Below, one piece after another: positions 5,353 to 11,487 of a stretch of 11,487 nt of DNA. The stretch is from Candidatus Omnitrophota bacterium (lineage in GTDB: Bacteria > Omnitrophota > Koll11 > Aquiviventales > Aquiviventaceae), in the NCBI GenBank assembly GCA_023247285.1, contig JAHFGU010000033.1:1-11487 (forward strand), in the 5' to 3' direction. The notes beneath the pieces were generated by a model that saw only the letters and a program-made list of their open reading frames with translations, made no database searches and was not told the DNA's origin. How positions within the stretch are numbered: the first letter of the stretch is position 1; the number at the start of each line of letters is the position of its first letter. The position numbers and the translations under genes are program-made.

Positions 5353-6211
5353 GACAGGCATGCCCGCGCGGGTGCTGGACGGGCGCGCGGTGGCGGAGGG
5401 CATCCGCCGACGGCTGGCCGATGAGCTGCGGAGGGCCTCCGTGAAGCCCACGCTCGCCATCCTGGCGTTTGCCGGCGGCGCCTCGGACGTGTACCGGCGC
5501 GCGCAAGTCGAGCAGGCGCGGGCGCTGGGCATCCAGACTCGGGACGAGGTCGCCCCGGCGTCGGCCACCATGGAGCAGGTGGAGGCGATCATTCAGCGAT
5601 GGAACGCGGACCCGTCCGTGCACGGCATCTTCGTGCACCAGCCCATGCCGCCGCAGATCGATCCCCAGCGGGTGTCGGCGCTGATCGACCCGCACAAGGA
5701 TATCGAAGGGATCCACCCGCAGAACTCGGCGCGGAGGTTTTTCGCGAAGGCGCGCATCGGCTCATGCACGGCGCTGGCGGTGATGCGCCTCATCGAGGAA
5801 ACCGGCGCGGCGCTCGAGGGCAAAGAAGCGGTGGTCGTGGGGCACAGCGAGATCGTCGGCAGGCCGGTGAGCATGCTGCTGCTGGACCGGTTGGCCACCA
5901 CGACCGTCTGCCATGTCGGCACCGACAAGGCCGGGCGGCTGGAGGACCATGTCCGCCGCGCTGACGTGTTGGTCGTGGCGGTCGGCAAGCCGCGGTTCAT
6001 CAAGGGCGCGTGGATCAAGCCGGGGGCTATCGTCATCGATGTCGGGATCAACCTCGTCGGCGGCCGGGTCGTGGGCGATGTGGAGTTCGAGAAGGCGGCG
6101 GCGCGCGCCGGCTTTATCACGCCGGTGCCCGGCGGTGTGGGCCCGGTCACCGTCATGATGGTCATGCAGAACACCGTTGAAGCGTTTCGCCTCCAGCACG
6201 CGGGTCCATGA
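5342..6211 (+). CDS. folD: Methylenetetrahydrofolate dehydrogenase (FolD), predicted to lack cyclohydrolase activity
   Basis: FolD normally oxidises methylene-THF to methenyl-THF with NAD(P) and then hydrolyses it to 10-formyl-THF. Numbered from ATG 5342 (289 residues, normal), the Rossmann half is well kept: VVVGHSEIVGRPVSMLLL (164-181), VLVVAVGKPRFIKGAWIKPG (209-228), IDVGIN (232-237) and TPVPGGVGPVTV (260-271). The folate half is altered at three known residues: the YxxxK motif is YRRAQ, so the catalytic Lys is Gln55; the Gln of the VQLPLP motif is His99 (VHQPMP); and the Asp of KDVDG is Glu122 (KDIEG). The alignment through S-x-x-Y-x-x-x-K is gapless, so the Lys loss is firm. In human MTHFD1, loss of this Lys abolishes cyclohydrolase but not dehydrogenase activity. 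The adjacent FchA would supply the lost step. ATG 5360 is an alternative start. The stop overlaps the next gene as ATGA. Confidence 0.93.
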   Translation: MAVETGMPARVLDGRAVAEGIRRRLADELRRASVKPTLAILAFAGGASDVYRRAQVEQARALGIQTRDEVAPASATMEQVEAIIQRWNADPSVHGIFVHQPMPPQIDPQRVSALIDPHKDIEGIHPQNSARRFFAKARIGSCTALAVMRLIEETGAALEGKEAVVVGHSEIVGRPVSMLLLDRLATTTVCHVGTDKAGRLEDHVRRADVLVVAVGKPRFIKGAWIKPGAIVIDVGINLVGGRVVGDVEFEKAAARAGFITPVPGGVGPVTVMMVMQNTVEAFRLQHAGP

Positions 6212-6837
6212 GGCGCCGCCGGACCGTTGCGCTTTTGCTGCTCTTGGCCCTGGCAGGGCTGATTCCCGTGGCGCGCGCGGCGACGGAGGCTCCTAATGAA
6301 GCCCTGAGCGAGCCCCCCGCCGCCCCGCCGGGATTTTCTTGGAGGGTCTTCGACAGCATACAGGCGACATTCCTTGTTCCAGACGGTTGGTTCGTGAAGG
6401 CAGAGACGCGCGAGGGCACGCGAGCCGTGTTCATTACGAAAGAGTCGATTGAACGTGAAGGTCGGTTCAAGACGGGATTGACCGTTAACGTGATGCGGGA
6501 TGCCAGGCCCTCTGCGTATGCAGCCGCGATGATGTCCCGTCTGCAGGCTCGAGCGTCCCAGGCCTGGGCCATCCGTCCCGTGGAGCGCGGGGTTTTCAAA
6601 GGGATGGCCGGCCGGTTGCGGTTCACCACGCCTGAAGGCTGGTCGCTGATTGAGGAAGCGCTCATGCTGGGCAACGATGCGACGGGGGCCCTCTATTTCC
6701 TGTTGTTTGAAGCGCCGGAAGCGGAATGGGCCGCTGCAGGATCAGGGCTCTTCGAGGACATGGAAGGCGTTCCGGGATCCACCGTTCACATCGGCCAAAC
6801 CTTGTTCGCCCACCTGGCCTTAAACCCGGAGTCTTGA
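6208..6837 (+). CDS. Secreted protein of unknown function, PsbP/DcrB-like pattern
   Basis: I do not recognise a named family. The 209-residue product has a clear signal peptide: RRRR, a hydrophobic stretch from Val7 to Val21, and a likely cleavage after the A-R-A at 22-24. No lipobox Cys is present, so the mature protein should be soluble outside the inner membrane. The mature part has the pattern FLVPDGWFV (55-63), FITKES, GLTVNVM, GMAGRLRF, LGNDATGALYFLLFEAPEAEW (154-174), with alternating strands and a 'P-x-G-W' start seen in PsbP/Mog1/DcrB-type small domains; this is a fold-level resemblance only. Codon use is visibly less GC-rich than in its neighbours. It overlaps folD by ATGA and is 7 bases from metF, so it is co-transcribed with folate genes, yet exported. 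Its job there is unknown. Confidence 0.8.
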   Translation: MRRRRTVALLLLLALAGLIPVARAATEAPNEALSEPPAAPPGFSWRVFDSIQATFLVPDGWFVKAETREGTRAVFITKESIEREGRFKTGLTVNVMRDARPSAYAAAMMSRLQARASQAWAIRPVERGVFKGMAGRLRFTTPEGWSLIEEALMLGNDATGALYFLLFEAPEAEWAAAGSGLFEDMEGVPGSTVHIGQTLFAHLALNPES

Positions 6838-6844
6838 TTGTCGC

Positions 6845-7756
6845 ATGAACTCGATTCCCGATGCCGAACGGTTTGAGGCTCAGCTAGGTCAGCGATCGTT
6901 TCTCGTCACGATGGAGGTCAACCCGCCGAAGGGGACGGACCTCGCCGAGATCTTGGGCGCGGTGGAGCGGGTGCGCGGCCTGGTCGATGCGATCAACGTG
7001 ACGGACGGCTCCGGGGCCATCATGCGCGCCAGCCCCGTGGCGGTGGCCAAGGCCGTGCTCGACGCAGGCATCGATCCCATTCTCCAGCTCACATGCCGCG
7101 ACCGGAACCGGCTGGCCCTCCAGGCCGATTTGCTGGGCGCGGCGATCCTCGGCATCCGCAACGTGCTGTTGCTGACCGGCGATGATCCGAAGGCCGGCGA
7201 CCACCCGGAAGCCAAGCCGGTTTTCGACATCAATTCCGCGGCGCTGATGCAGACGGCCAAGGGCTTGGCCGAGGGACACGACATGGCCGGCAAGCCGCTC
7301 GTCGGAACCCCGCGGTTGTGCATCGGTGCTGCGGCGGACCCCGGGGCCAAAGACCTTGAGGTCGAGGCCCAGAAGCTCAAGGCGAAGATCGACGGCGGCG
7401 CGCAGTTCTTCCAGACGCAGGCGGTGTTCGACGCCGCCAAGCTGCGCGCGTTCATGGAGCGGGCCAAGCCCTTCGGCAAGCCGGTGCTCGCCGGCATCCT
7501 CTTGGTCAAGTCCGCGAAGATGGCGCGGTATATGAACGAGCACGTGTGGGGCATCCAGGTGCCGGAGGAGCTCATCGCGCGGTTCGAGCGCGCGACCGAC
7601 AAGCGCGCGGAGTGCGTGGCGGTCACCGCCGAGCTCATCCGCGCGGTTCGCAACACCGCCGATGGCATCCACCTGTACGCGCTGGGCTGGGAAGACCTCG
7701 TGCCCGAGATTTTGAAAACTGCAGACGTGCAACGAACCGCCGGCACGCGCCCATGA
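6845..7756 (+). CDS. metF: Methylenetetrahydrofolate reductase
   Basis: This is a flavin (FAD) TIM-barrel enzyme that reduces methylene-THF to methyl-THF, for methionine synthesis or for the methyl branch of the Wood-Ljungdahl pathway. The 303 residues include VTMEVNPPKG with catalytic Glu24 (Glu28 in E. coli), DAINVTDGSGA (48-58), LQLTCRDRNR, VLLLTGDDPKAGDHPEAKPV and FFQTQAVFD. The GDDPKAGDHPEAKPVFDINS stretch and the EVNPPKG form look closer to MetF of anaerobes and acetogens than to enterobacterial MetF. No metV partner is adjacent. The stop TGA overlaps the gcvT start as ATGA. Its place between folD and the glycine cleavage genes puts all the methylene-THF-using enzymes together. Confidence 0.94.
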   Translation: MNSIPDAERFEAQLGQRSFLVTMEVNPPKGTDLAEILGAVERVRGLVDAINVTDGSGAIMRASPVAVAKAVLDAGIDPILQLTCRDRNRLALQADLLGAAILGIRNVLLLTGDDPKAGDHPEAKPVFDINSAALMQTAKGLAEGHDMAGKPLVGTPRLCIGAAADPGAKDLEVEAQKLKAKIDGGAQFFQTQAVFDAAKLRAFMERAKPFGKPVLAGILLVKSAKMARYMNEHVWGIQVPEELIARFERATDKRAECVAVTAELIRAVRNTADGIHLYALGWEDLVPEILKTADVQRTAGTRP

Positions 7757-8955
7757 CGATGGAACAGAACCTCCCAGAACGGACGGCGCCACGACGGCGC
7801 ACCGCGCTGCATGGGCGGCACCGGCAGCTGGGCGCCAAGATGACGGATTTCCACGGATGGGACATGCCGCTCTACTACACGAGCATCCTGGACGAGCACA
7901 AGGCGGTCCGGCAGACCTTCGGCTTCTTTGACATCTCGCACATGGGACAGGTGCTGGTCACCGGGCCGGATGCGGCGGCCAACCTGAATGACGTGCTCGT
8001 CAGCGACCTGAGCCAGACCGGTGTGGGCCGCGCGTGCTACACGCTCATGCTCAATGAGGCCGGCGGCATCCTCGATGATCTGATCGTGTACCGCCTCGGC
8101 GAGGAGGAGTTCCTGGTCATCGTCAACTGCGCCAACCGCGCGAGCGATGTGGCGTGGCTCTCCGAACACCGGCAGGGACAGGCGACGGTCACCGACATCA
8201 GCGAGGGACGCTCGATGATCGCGGTGCAAGGTCCGCTAGCCTGCCGGACGCTCGAGCAGGCGCTGGATGCCCGGGTCACGAGCCTGGGTCGGTTCGGCAT
8301 CGCGCCGATCCGGACGATGGGACCTGACGCGTGCCTCGCGCGCACCGGCTACACGGGCGGCGACGGGTTCGAGCTGTTTCTGCCTGATCGGCACGCGCAG
8401 CGGGTCTGGGATCTGCTGATCGCCACCGGCAAGCCCATGGGCGCGTTGCCCGTGGGACTGGGCGCGCGTGACACGCTGCGCATCGAGGCCGGGTTGCGGC
8501 TCTATGGGACGGACATGGACGCGGCGACGACACCGCTGGAGGCTGGGGTCGACTGGACGGTGGTCTGGGCGAAGCCGGCGTTCATCGGCAAAGAGGCGCT
8601 GGTGCGGCAGAAGGCCGAGGGTCTGCGCCGCCGGTTCGCCGGCATAGAGCTGGCCCAAGGGCCTGTGCCGCGGAACGGCGCTGAGCTTGCGCGCGAGGGC
8701 CGCGTGGTCGGCGCGATCACCAGCGGCACCTTCAGCCCGATCCTCGGCAAGCCGCTCGGCATGGGCTATGTGGAGCCTGCGGCCGCCGCGCCGGGCACGC
8801 GATTGACGCTGACCGTGAGGAGCCAGCGCTACGACGCCACCGTGGTGAAGCTGCCATTCTGGAAACCGCATGCCACCCCGCCTGCGGCGCTGTCTGCCTC
8901 CGGGCCACCCTCGTTGGTGCGGGGGCCTGCCGCGGCCTCGACGGAGACCACCTGA
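7753..8955 (+). CDS. gcvT: Glycine cleavage system T protein (aminomethyltransferase)
   Basis: T protein takes the aminomethyl group from lipoylated H protein, releases ammonia and forms methylene-THF. The 400 residues include DFHGWDMPLYYTSI (32-45), FFDISHMGQVLVTGPDA (58-74), YTLMLNEAGGILDDLIVY with catalytic Asp108 (Asp101 in human), GYTGGDGFEL (199-208), GLGARDTLRIEAGLRLYG (235-252) and the C-terminal TSGTFSPILGKPLGMGYV. The core ends at KLPFWKP near 372. A further 28 residues of Pro/Ala/Ser low-complexity sequence follow, and the N-terminus is also about 15-20 residues longer than usual. I start at ATG 7753, which overlaps the metF stop; ATG 7759 is an alternative. No Shine-Dalgarno sequence is visible, so translation is probably coupled. 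gcvH follows after two bases. Confidence 0.95.
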   Translation: MTMEQNLPERTAPRRRTALHGRHRQLGAKMTDFHGWDMPLYYTSILDEHKAVRQTFGFFDISHMGQVLVTGPDAAANLNDVLVSDLSQTGVGRACYTLMLNEAGGILDDLIVYRLGEEEFLVIVNCANRASDVAWLSEHRQGQATVTDISEGRSMIAVQGPLACRTLEQALDARVTSLGRFGIAPIRTMGPDACLARTGYTGGDGFELFLPDRHAQRVWDLLIATGKPMGALPVGLGARDTLRIEAGLRLYGTDMDAATTPLEAGVDWTVVWAKPAFIGKEALVRQKAEGLRRRFAGIELAQGPVPRNGAELAREGRVVGAITSGTFSPILGKPLGMGYVEPAAAAPGTRLTLTVRSQRYDATVVKLPFWKPHATPPAALSASGPPSLVRGPAAASTETT

Positions 8956-8957
8956 GG

Positions 8958-9350
8958 ATGCAGGTGCCTGTGGATCTGCTGTACACAAAGACGCACGAAT
9001 GGGCCAGGCGCGAGCCGAGCGGCGAGATCGTCGTCGGGATCACGGCCCACGCGCAAGAAGAGCTGCGCGACATCGTGTTTATCGAGCCGCCGAAGATCGG
9101 CAAGGCGCTGCGCCAGGGCGAGCCGGCGGCGGTCATCGAGTCGGTGAAGGCCGCGTTCGACATCTACGCGCCCGTGTCCGGAACGGTGACCCGCGTCAAC
9201 GAGCGCGTGGCCGCGTCGCCGCAGGTGGTCAACCAGGATTGCTACGCTGACGGCTGGCTGTTCGCGATCGCGCCGGACTCGCCGGAGGAGCTGGCGAATC
9301 TGATGCCGGCGGACGCGTATGCCAAGCAGATCGCCGCGGAAGCCCATTGA
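8958..9350 (+). CDS. gcvH: Glycine cleavage system H protein
   Basis: H protein carries the aminomethyl intermediate on a lipoyl arm between the P, T and L proteins. The 130-residue length is standard. THEWARREPSGEIVVGIT is the usual N-terminal block, and AVIESVKAAFDIYAPVSG contains the lipoylated Lys64 in the ESVKA motif. YADGWLFAI (246-272 of the gene's coding triplets downstream of the core) and the helical end with DAYAKQI also fit. ATG 8958 is two bases after the gcvT stop. Lipoate attachment genes are not in the window. Confidence 0.97.
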   Translation: MQVPVDLLYTKTHEWARREPSGEIVVGITAHAQEELRDIVFIEPPKIGKALRQGEPAAVIESVKAAFDIYAPVSGTVTRVNERVAASPQVVNQDCYADGWLFAIAPDSPEELANLMPADAYAKQIAAEAH

Positions 9351-9352
9351 CC

Positions 9353-10699
9353 ATGGACTACACCCCGCACACCGAGGCCCAGATTCAGGAGATGCTCCAC
9401 GCGATCGGCGTGGGCTCGGTCGATGAGCTGGTGAGTACGGTGCCCGCTGAGCTGCGCCAGCGATCGCTGGATGTGCCGGCCGGGTTGGCCGAAGCGCAGG
9501 TGATCGAGCTGGGCGAAGGGTTGGCATCCCGCAACCGTTCGCTGAAAGACGTCGTCTCGTTCCTCGGCGCAGGCGTCTACGCGCACGCGGTGCCGACCGT
9601 GGTGGACGCGATCGCCGCGCGCGGCGAATGGCTGACGCCGTACACCCCGTATCAGGCGGAAGCGAGCCAGGGCACGCTCCAAGCGATCTATGAATTTCAG
9701 ACGATGGTCTGCGAACTCTTGGGCATGGAGATCGCCAACGCCTCGCTCTACGATGGCGCCTCCAGCGCGGCCGAGGCGGCGATGCTCGCGCTGCGGGCGA
9801 CCGAGCGCGGGAGGATCGTGGTCTCCGAAGCGGTCCACCCGCATGTCCGCCAGGTGCTCGCCTCGTACCTGATCGGAGCGCCGGCGACGCTGCAGATCAT
9901 CCCGTCGGTGAACGGGGTCACGGACTTGGAGGCGCTGGGCAAGGCGCTGAAAGATGATGTGGCGTGTGTCCTCCTGCAGCAGCCGAATGTCTTCGGCTGC
10001 CTCGAGCCGATGACGCAGGCCGGTGAGATGGCGCACCGGGTCGGCGCCTTGTTTGCGGCCTCGGTCTATCCGATCAGCCTGGGCCTGCTGCAGCCGCCGG
10101 GCGCGTACGGCGCCGACATCGCGGTGGCGGAAGGCCGGTGCCTCGGCAGCCCGCCGGCGTACGGCGGGCCGGGCCTGGGGCTCTTCGCGACCACCGGGGC
10201 TTTGCTGCGGCGCGTGCCAGGCCGGCTGGCCGGCTGCACCGTGGACCACGTGGGACGGCGCGGGTTCACGCTCACGCTCCAGACGCGGGAACAGCACATC
10301 CGGCGCGAGCGGGCCACCTCGAACATCTGCACGAACGAAGGCTGGCTGGCGCTGCGCGCGACGGTGTTCATGAGCCTGCTTGGGCCGAAGGGGCTGCAGG
10401 AGATGGCGCGGCTCAACGCGGACAAAGCCCGGTACGCGCTCGATCGCCTTCGCGAGGTGCCGTGGATCTCGCCGATGTTTGATCAGCCCTTCTTCAATGA
10501 GTTCACGCTGGCGTATGACCCGGCTGTCAACATGGGGCGTGTGGCGCAAACCCTCGGCGAAGCCGGCATCATCGGCGGCGCGCCCCTGGCGGGCTGGTAC
10601 CCGCAGTGGCCGCAGGCCGCGGTCTGGTGCGTCACCGAGCTCCATGCCAAGGCGGCGATCGACCGGGCTGTCGATACGCTCAAGCGGGTGCAGATATGA
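9353..10699 (+). CDS. gcvPA: Glycine dehydrogenase (decarboxylating) subunit 1
   Basis: This is the N-terminal half of the split P protein, which with GcvPB decarboxylates glycine and loads H protein. The 448-residue length is normal. Typical blocks are FLGAGVYAHAVPTVV (70-84), WLTPYTPYQAEASQGTLQ (93-110), YEFQTMVCELLGMEIANASL (113-132) and YDGASSAAEAAMLA (133-146). The PLP lysine is carried by GcvPB in this type, so its absence here is expected. I start at ATG 9353, with GGAAG at 9338-9342 as ribosome binding site; a TTG two codons earlier is possible. The TGA at 10697-10699 would overlap the gcvPB ATG as TGATG if the 155-bp element that follows were not there. Confidence 0.96.
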   Translation: MDYTPHTEAQIQEMLHAIGVGSVDELVSTVPAELRQRSLDVPAGLAEAQVIELGEGLASRNRSLKDVVSFLGAGVYAHAVPTVVDAIAARGEWLTPYTPYQAEASQGTLQAIYEFQTMVCELLGMEIANASLYDGASSAAEAAMLALRATERGRIVVSEAVHPHVRQVLASYLIGAPATLQIIPSVNGVTDLEALGKALKDDVACVLLQQPNVFGCLEPMTQAGEMAHRVGALFAASVYPISLGLLQPPGAYGADIAVAEGRCLGSPPAYGGPGLGLFATTGALLRRVPGRLAGCTVDHVGRRGFTLTLQTREQHIRRERATSNICTNEGWLALRATVFMSLLGPKGLQEMARLNADKARYALDRLREVPWISPMFDQPFFNEFTLAYDPAVNMGRVAQTLGEAGIIGGAPLAGWYPQWPQAAVWCVTELHAKAAIDRAVDTLKRVQI

Positions 10700-10850
10700 T
10701 CCCCCCACCCGCTGCTAGCGGTGCCTCAGTGATGAAGCTGATGTTGCGACCACAGTTGAGACGGCTCGGCACCGCCGAGGCCGGCTTCACGGAGCTGGTA
10801 CTCGCCGCCGGCCTGGGCCCGCGTGTCGCGGGCCCGCAGCAGGTGGGGGG
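10700..10850 (+). ncRNA. HEARO-like structured RNA element (candidate IscB omega RNA, stand-alone)
   Basis: A compact element separates two genes that are normally fused by overlap. The closing stem pairs 10701-10715 with 10836-10850 at 14 of 15 positions, including six C against six G. Inside, GCGGTGCC (10718-10725) is exactly complementary to GGCACCGC (10768-10775). The second strand lies in the loop of a possible hairpin (10763-10767 with 10777-10782, one bulge), so the pairing could be a pseudoknot. AGGCCGGC (10778-10785) pairs with GCCGGCCT (10807-10814), and GGGCCCGCG-TGT-CGCGGGCCC forms a perfect 9-bp hairpin (10815-10835) stacked against the closing stem. ATGA occurs on both sides (10696-10699, 10851-10854). 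HEARO RNAs are known to insert at ATGA or GTGA and to carry a GGUGCC region of this kind; they were later identified as the omega RNA guides of IscB nucleases. No iscB ORF is present, as in many known HEARO copies. The class assignment rests on my recall of the motif. A MITE is the main alternative. Confidence 0.7.
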
Positions 10851-10854
10851 ATGA
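10851..10854 (+). other. ATGA target/TAM at the right edge of the element
   Basis: ATGA directly follows the closing stem and is also present at the left edge (10696-10699), exactly 155 bases apart. Removing one copy plus the element gives CAGATATGATGGCC, in which the gcvPA stop and the gcvPB start share an A. The site is thus the ancestral junction, and the repeated ATGA marks the insertion point. ATGA would also be the IscB target-adjacent motif. Confidence 0.65.
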
Positions 10855-11487
10855 TGGCCGAGACCCTGATCTTTGAGCAGTCCGTCGCGGGCCGCCGCGG
10901 CTATCAGTTTCCGTCCAGCGATGTGCCGGTCCGCGCTGCGGACGCGCCGCCGGCAGATCACCTGCGCGCGGCTGCCCCCGCCTGGCCTGAGGTGTCCGAA
11001 TTCGACGTGGTCCGGCACTACACGCGGCTCTCGCAGCTCAACTTCTCCGTCGACACGCACTTCTACCCGCTGGGCTCGTGCACGATGAAGTACAACCCGA
11101 AACTCAACGAGCGGATCGCCGCCCTGCCGGGCTTCGCGTGGCTGCACCCGCTGCAGCCGGCCGAACAGGTCCAGGGGATGCTCGCCCTCCTGCATGAGCT
11201 CGAGCAGCTCCTGTGCGCGATCACCGGCATGGCCGCGTTCACGCTCCAGCCGGCCGCCGGCGCGCAGGGCGAGCTCGCCGGGTTGAAGATCATCGCCGCC
11301 TACCATCAGCGCAAGCGGCAGGCGAGATCGACGATTTTGATCCCGGACTCCGCCCACGGGACTAACCCGGCCTCGGCTGCGCTCTCCGGGTTCCGCGTCG
11401 TGCAGCTGCGGTCCGGCCCGAACGGGCTCATTGACCTCAGCGAGCTGCGGCACAAGCTGACACCGGATGTGGCCGGGCTGATGCTGA
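10854..11487 (+). CDS. gcvPB: Glycine dehydrogenase (decarboxylating) subunit 2, 5' part
   Basis: Only the first 211 codons of a subunit usually near 480-490 residues are present; the frame is open to the window end. Typical blocks are [16 protein letters not shown] (5-20), [19 protein letters not shown] (52-70), [16 protein letters not shown] (71-86), [13 protein letters not shown] (131-143) and [15 protein letters not shown] (162-176). The PLP-binding lysine, in the second half, is outside the window. ATG 10854 is preferred over ATG 10851: it gives the classic MAETLIFEQ start, it is the codon that would overlap the gcvPA stop without the inserted element, and the AGGTGG at 10841-10846 is 7 bases away. 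That ribosome binding sequence is supplied by the element and is paired in its closing stem. Confidence 0.95.
   Translation, partial: MAETLIFEQSVAGRRGYQFPSSDVPVRAADAPPADHLRAAAPAWPEVSEFDVVRHYTRLSQLNFSVDTHFYPLGSCTMKYNPKLNERIAALPGFAWLHPLQPAEQVQGMLALLHELEQLLCAITGMAAFTLQPAAGAQGELAGLKIIAAYHQRKRQARSTILIPDSAHGTNPASAALSGFRVVQLRSGPNGLIDLSELRHKLTPDVAGLML

Noticed and set aside
9242..10708. Long open frame on the minus strand (488 codons) opposite gcvPA
   Set aside because: Composition is that of an antisense shadow (Arg, His, Gln runs) and gcvPA on the plus strand is certain. The same applies to minus-strand frames at 2480-3640, 2994-4136 and 6889-8229.
10699..10852. Ordinary insertion sequence or rho-independent terminator between gcvPA and gcvPB
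   Set aside because: There is no transposase and no T-run after either strong hairpin. A small MITE remains possible, but the ATGA edges and multi-stem fold fit a HEARO-type RNA better.
10606..10854. A plus-strand open frame of 82 codons running through the structured element
   Set aside because: It begins inside gcvPA in another frame and covers the stems; the base pairing explains the sequence better than a protein does.
1..11487. tRNA, rRNA or CRISPR array
   Set aside because: No cloverleaf with a TTCGANNC-like arm, no rRNA-like stretch and no regularly spaced repeats were seen.

Overview
The window is visibly GC-rich and gene-dense. Every gene lies on the plus strand, with overlaps or gaps of a few bases almost everywhere. 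It looks like chromosomal housekeeping DNA from a GC-rich, probably anaerobic or uncultivated bacterium. Gene order and style (prfA-prmC-murA, an rpsP-trmD-rplS-rnhB-yraN string without rimM, a split glycine decarboxylase gcvPA/gcvPB, an acetogen-like metF beside fchA and folD) would suit a lineage such as Omnitrophota. That placement is a guess, because the window contains no rRNA or other phylogenetic marker that I can test.

Bases 1-4759 form a translation and cell-wall block: the end of prfA (release factor 1), prmC (methylates release factors), murA (first step of peptidoglycan synthesis), rpsP (S16), trmD (tRNA m1G37), rplS (L19), rnhB (RNase HII) and yraN. trmD carries an in-frame palindromic insertion of about 22 codons at 2847-2907. 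The trmD and rnhB products each differ from the family at a well-known active-site position.

Bases 4760-4842 are the only real intergenic region. It is an AT-rich island holding a near-consensus sigma-70 promoter (TTGAAT-17-TATAAT), with a perfect palindrome in the spacer that fits both Rex and CRP-type operators.

Bases 4843-11487 form a one-carbon operon: fchA (methenyl-THF cyclohydrolase), folD (methylene-THF dehydrogenase), a secreted protein of unknown function, metF, gcvT, gcvH, gcvPA and the start of gcvPB. Together they interconvert glycine, methylene-THF, methyl-THF and formyl-THF. The FolD has lost the lysine needed for cyclohydrolase activity, and two other folate-site residues are changed; the adjacent FchA would supply the missing step.

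The most unusual object lies between gcvPA and gcvPB. A compact, highly structured element of about 155 bp is flanked by ATGA on both sides. Its removal restores a perfect TGATG stop/start overlap between the two genes. Its closing stem, GGTGCC/GGCACC pairing, strong hairpins and ATGA target match what I know of HEARO RNAs, the omega RNAs of IscB (the Cas9-ancestor nuclease). No iscB gene is present, so this would be a stand-alone copy.
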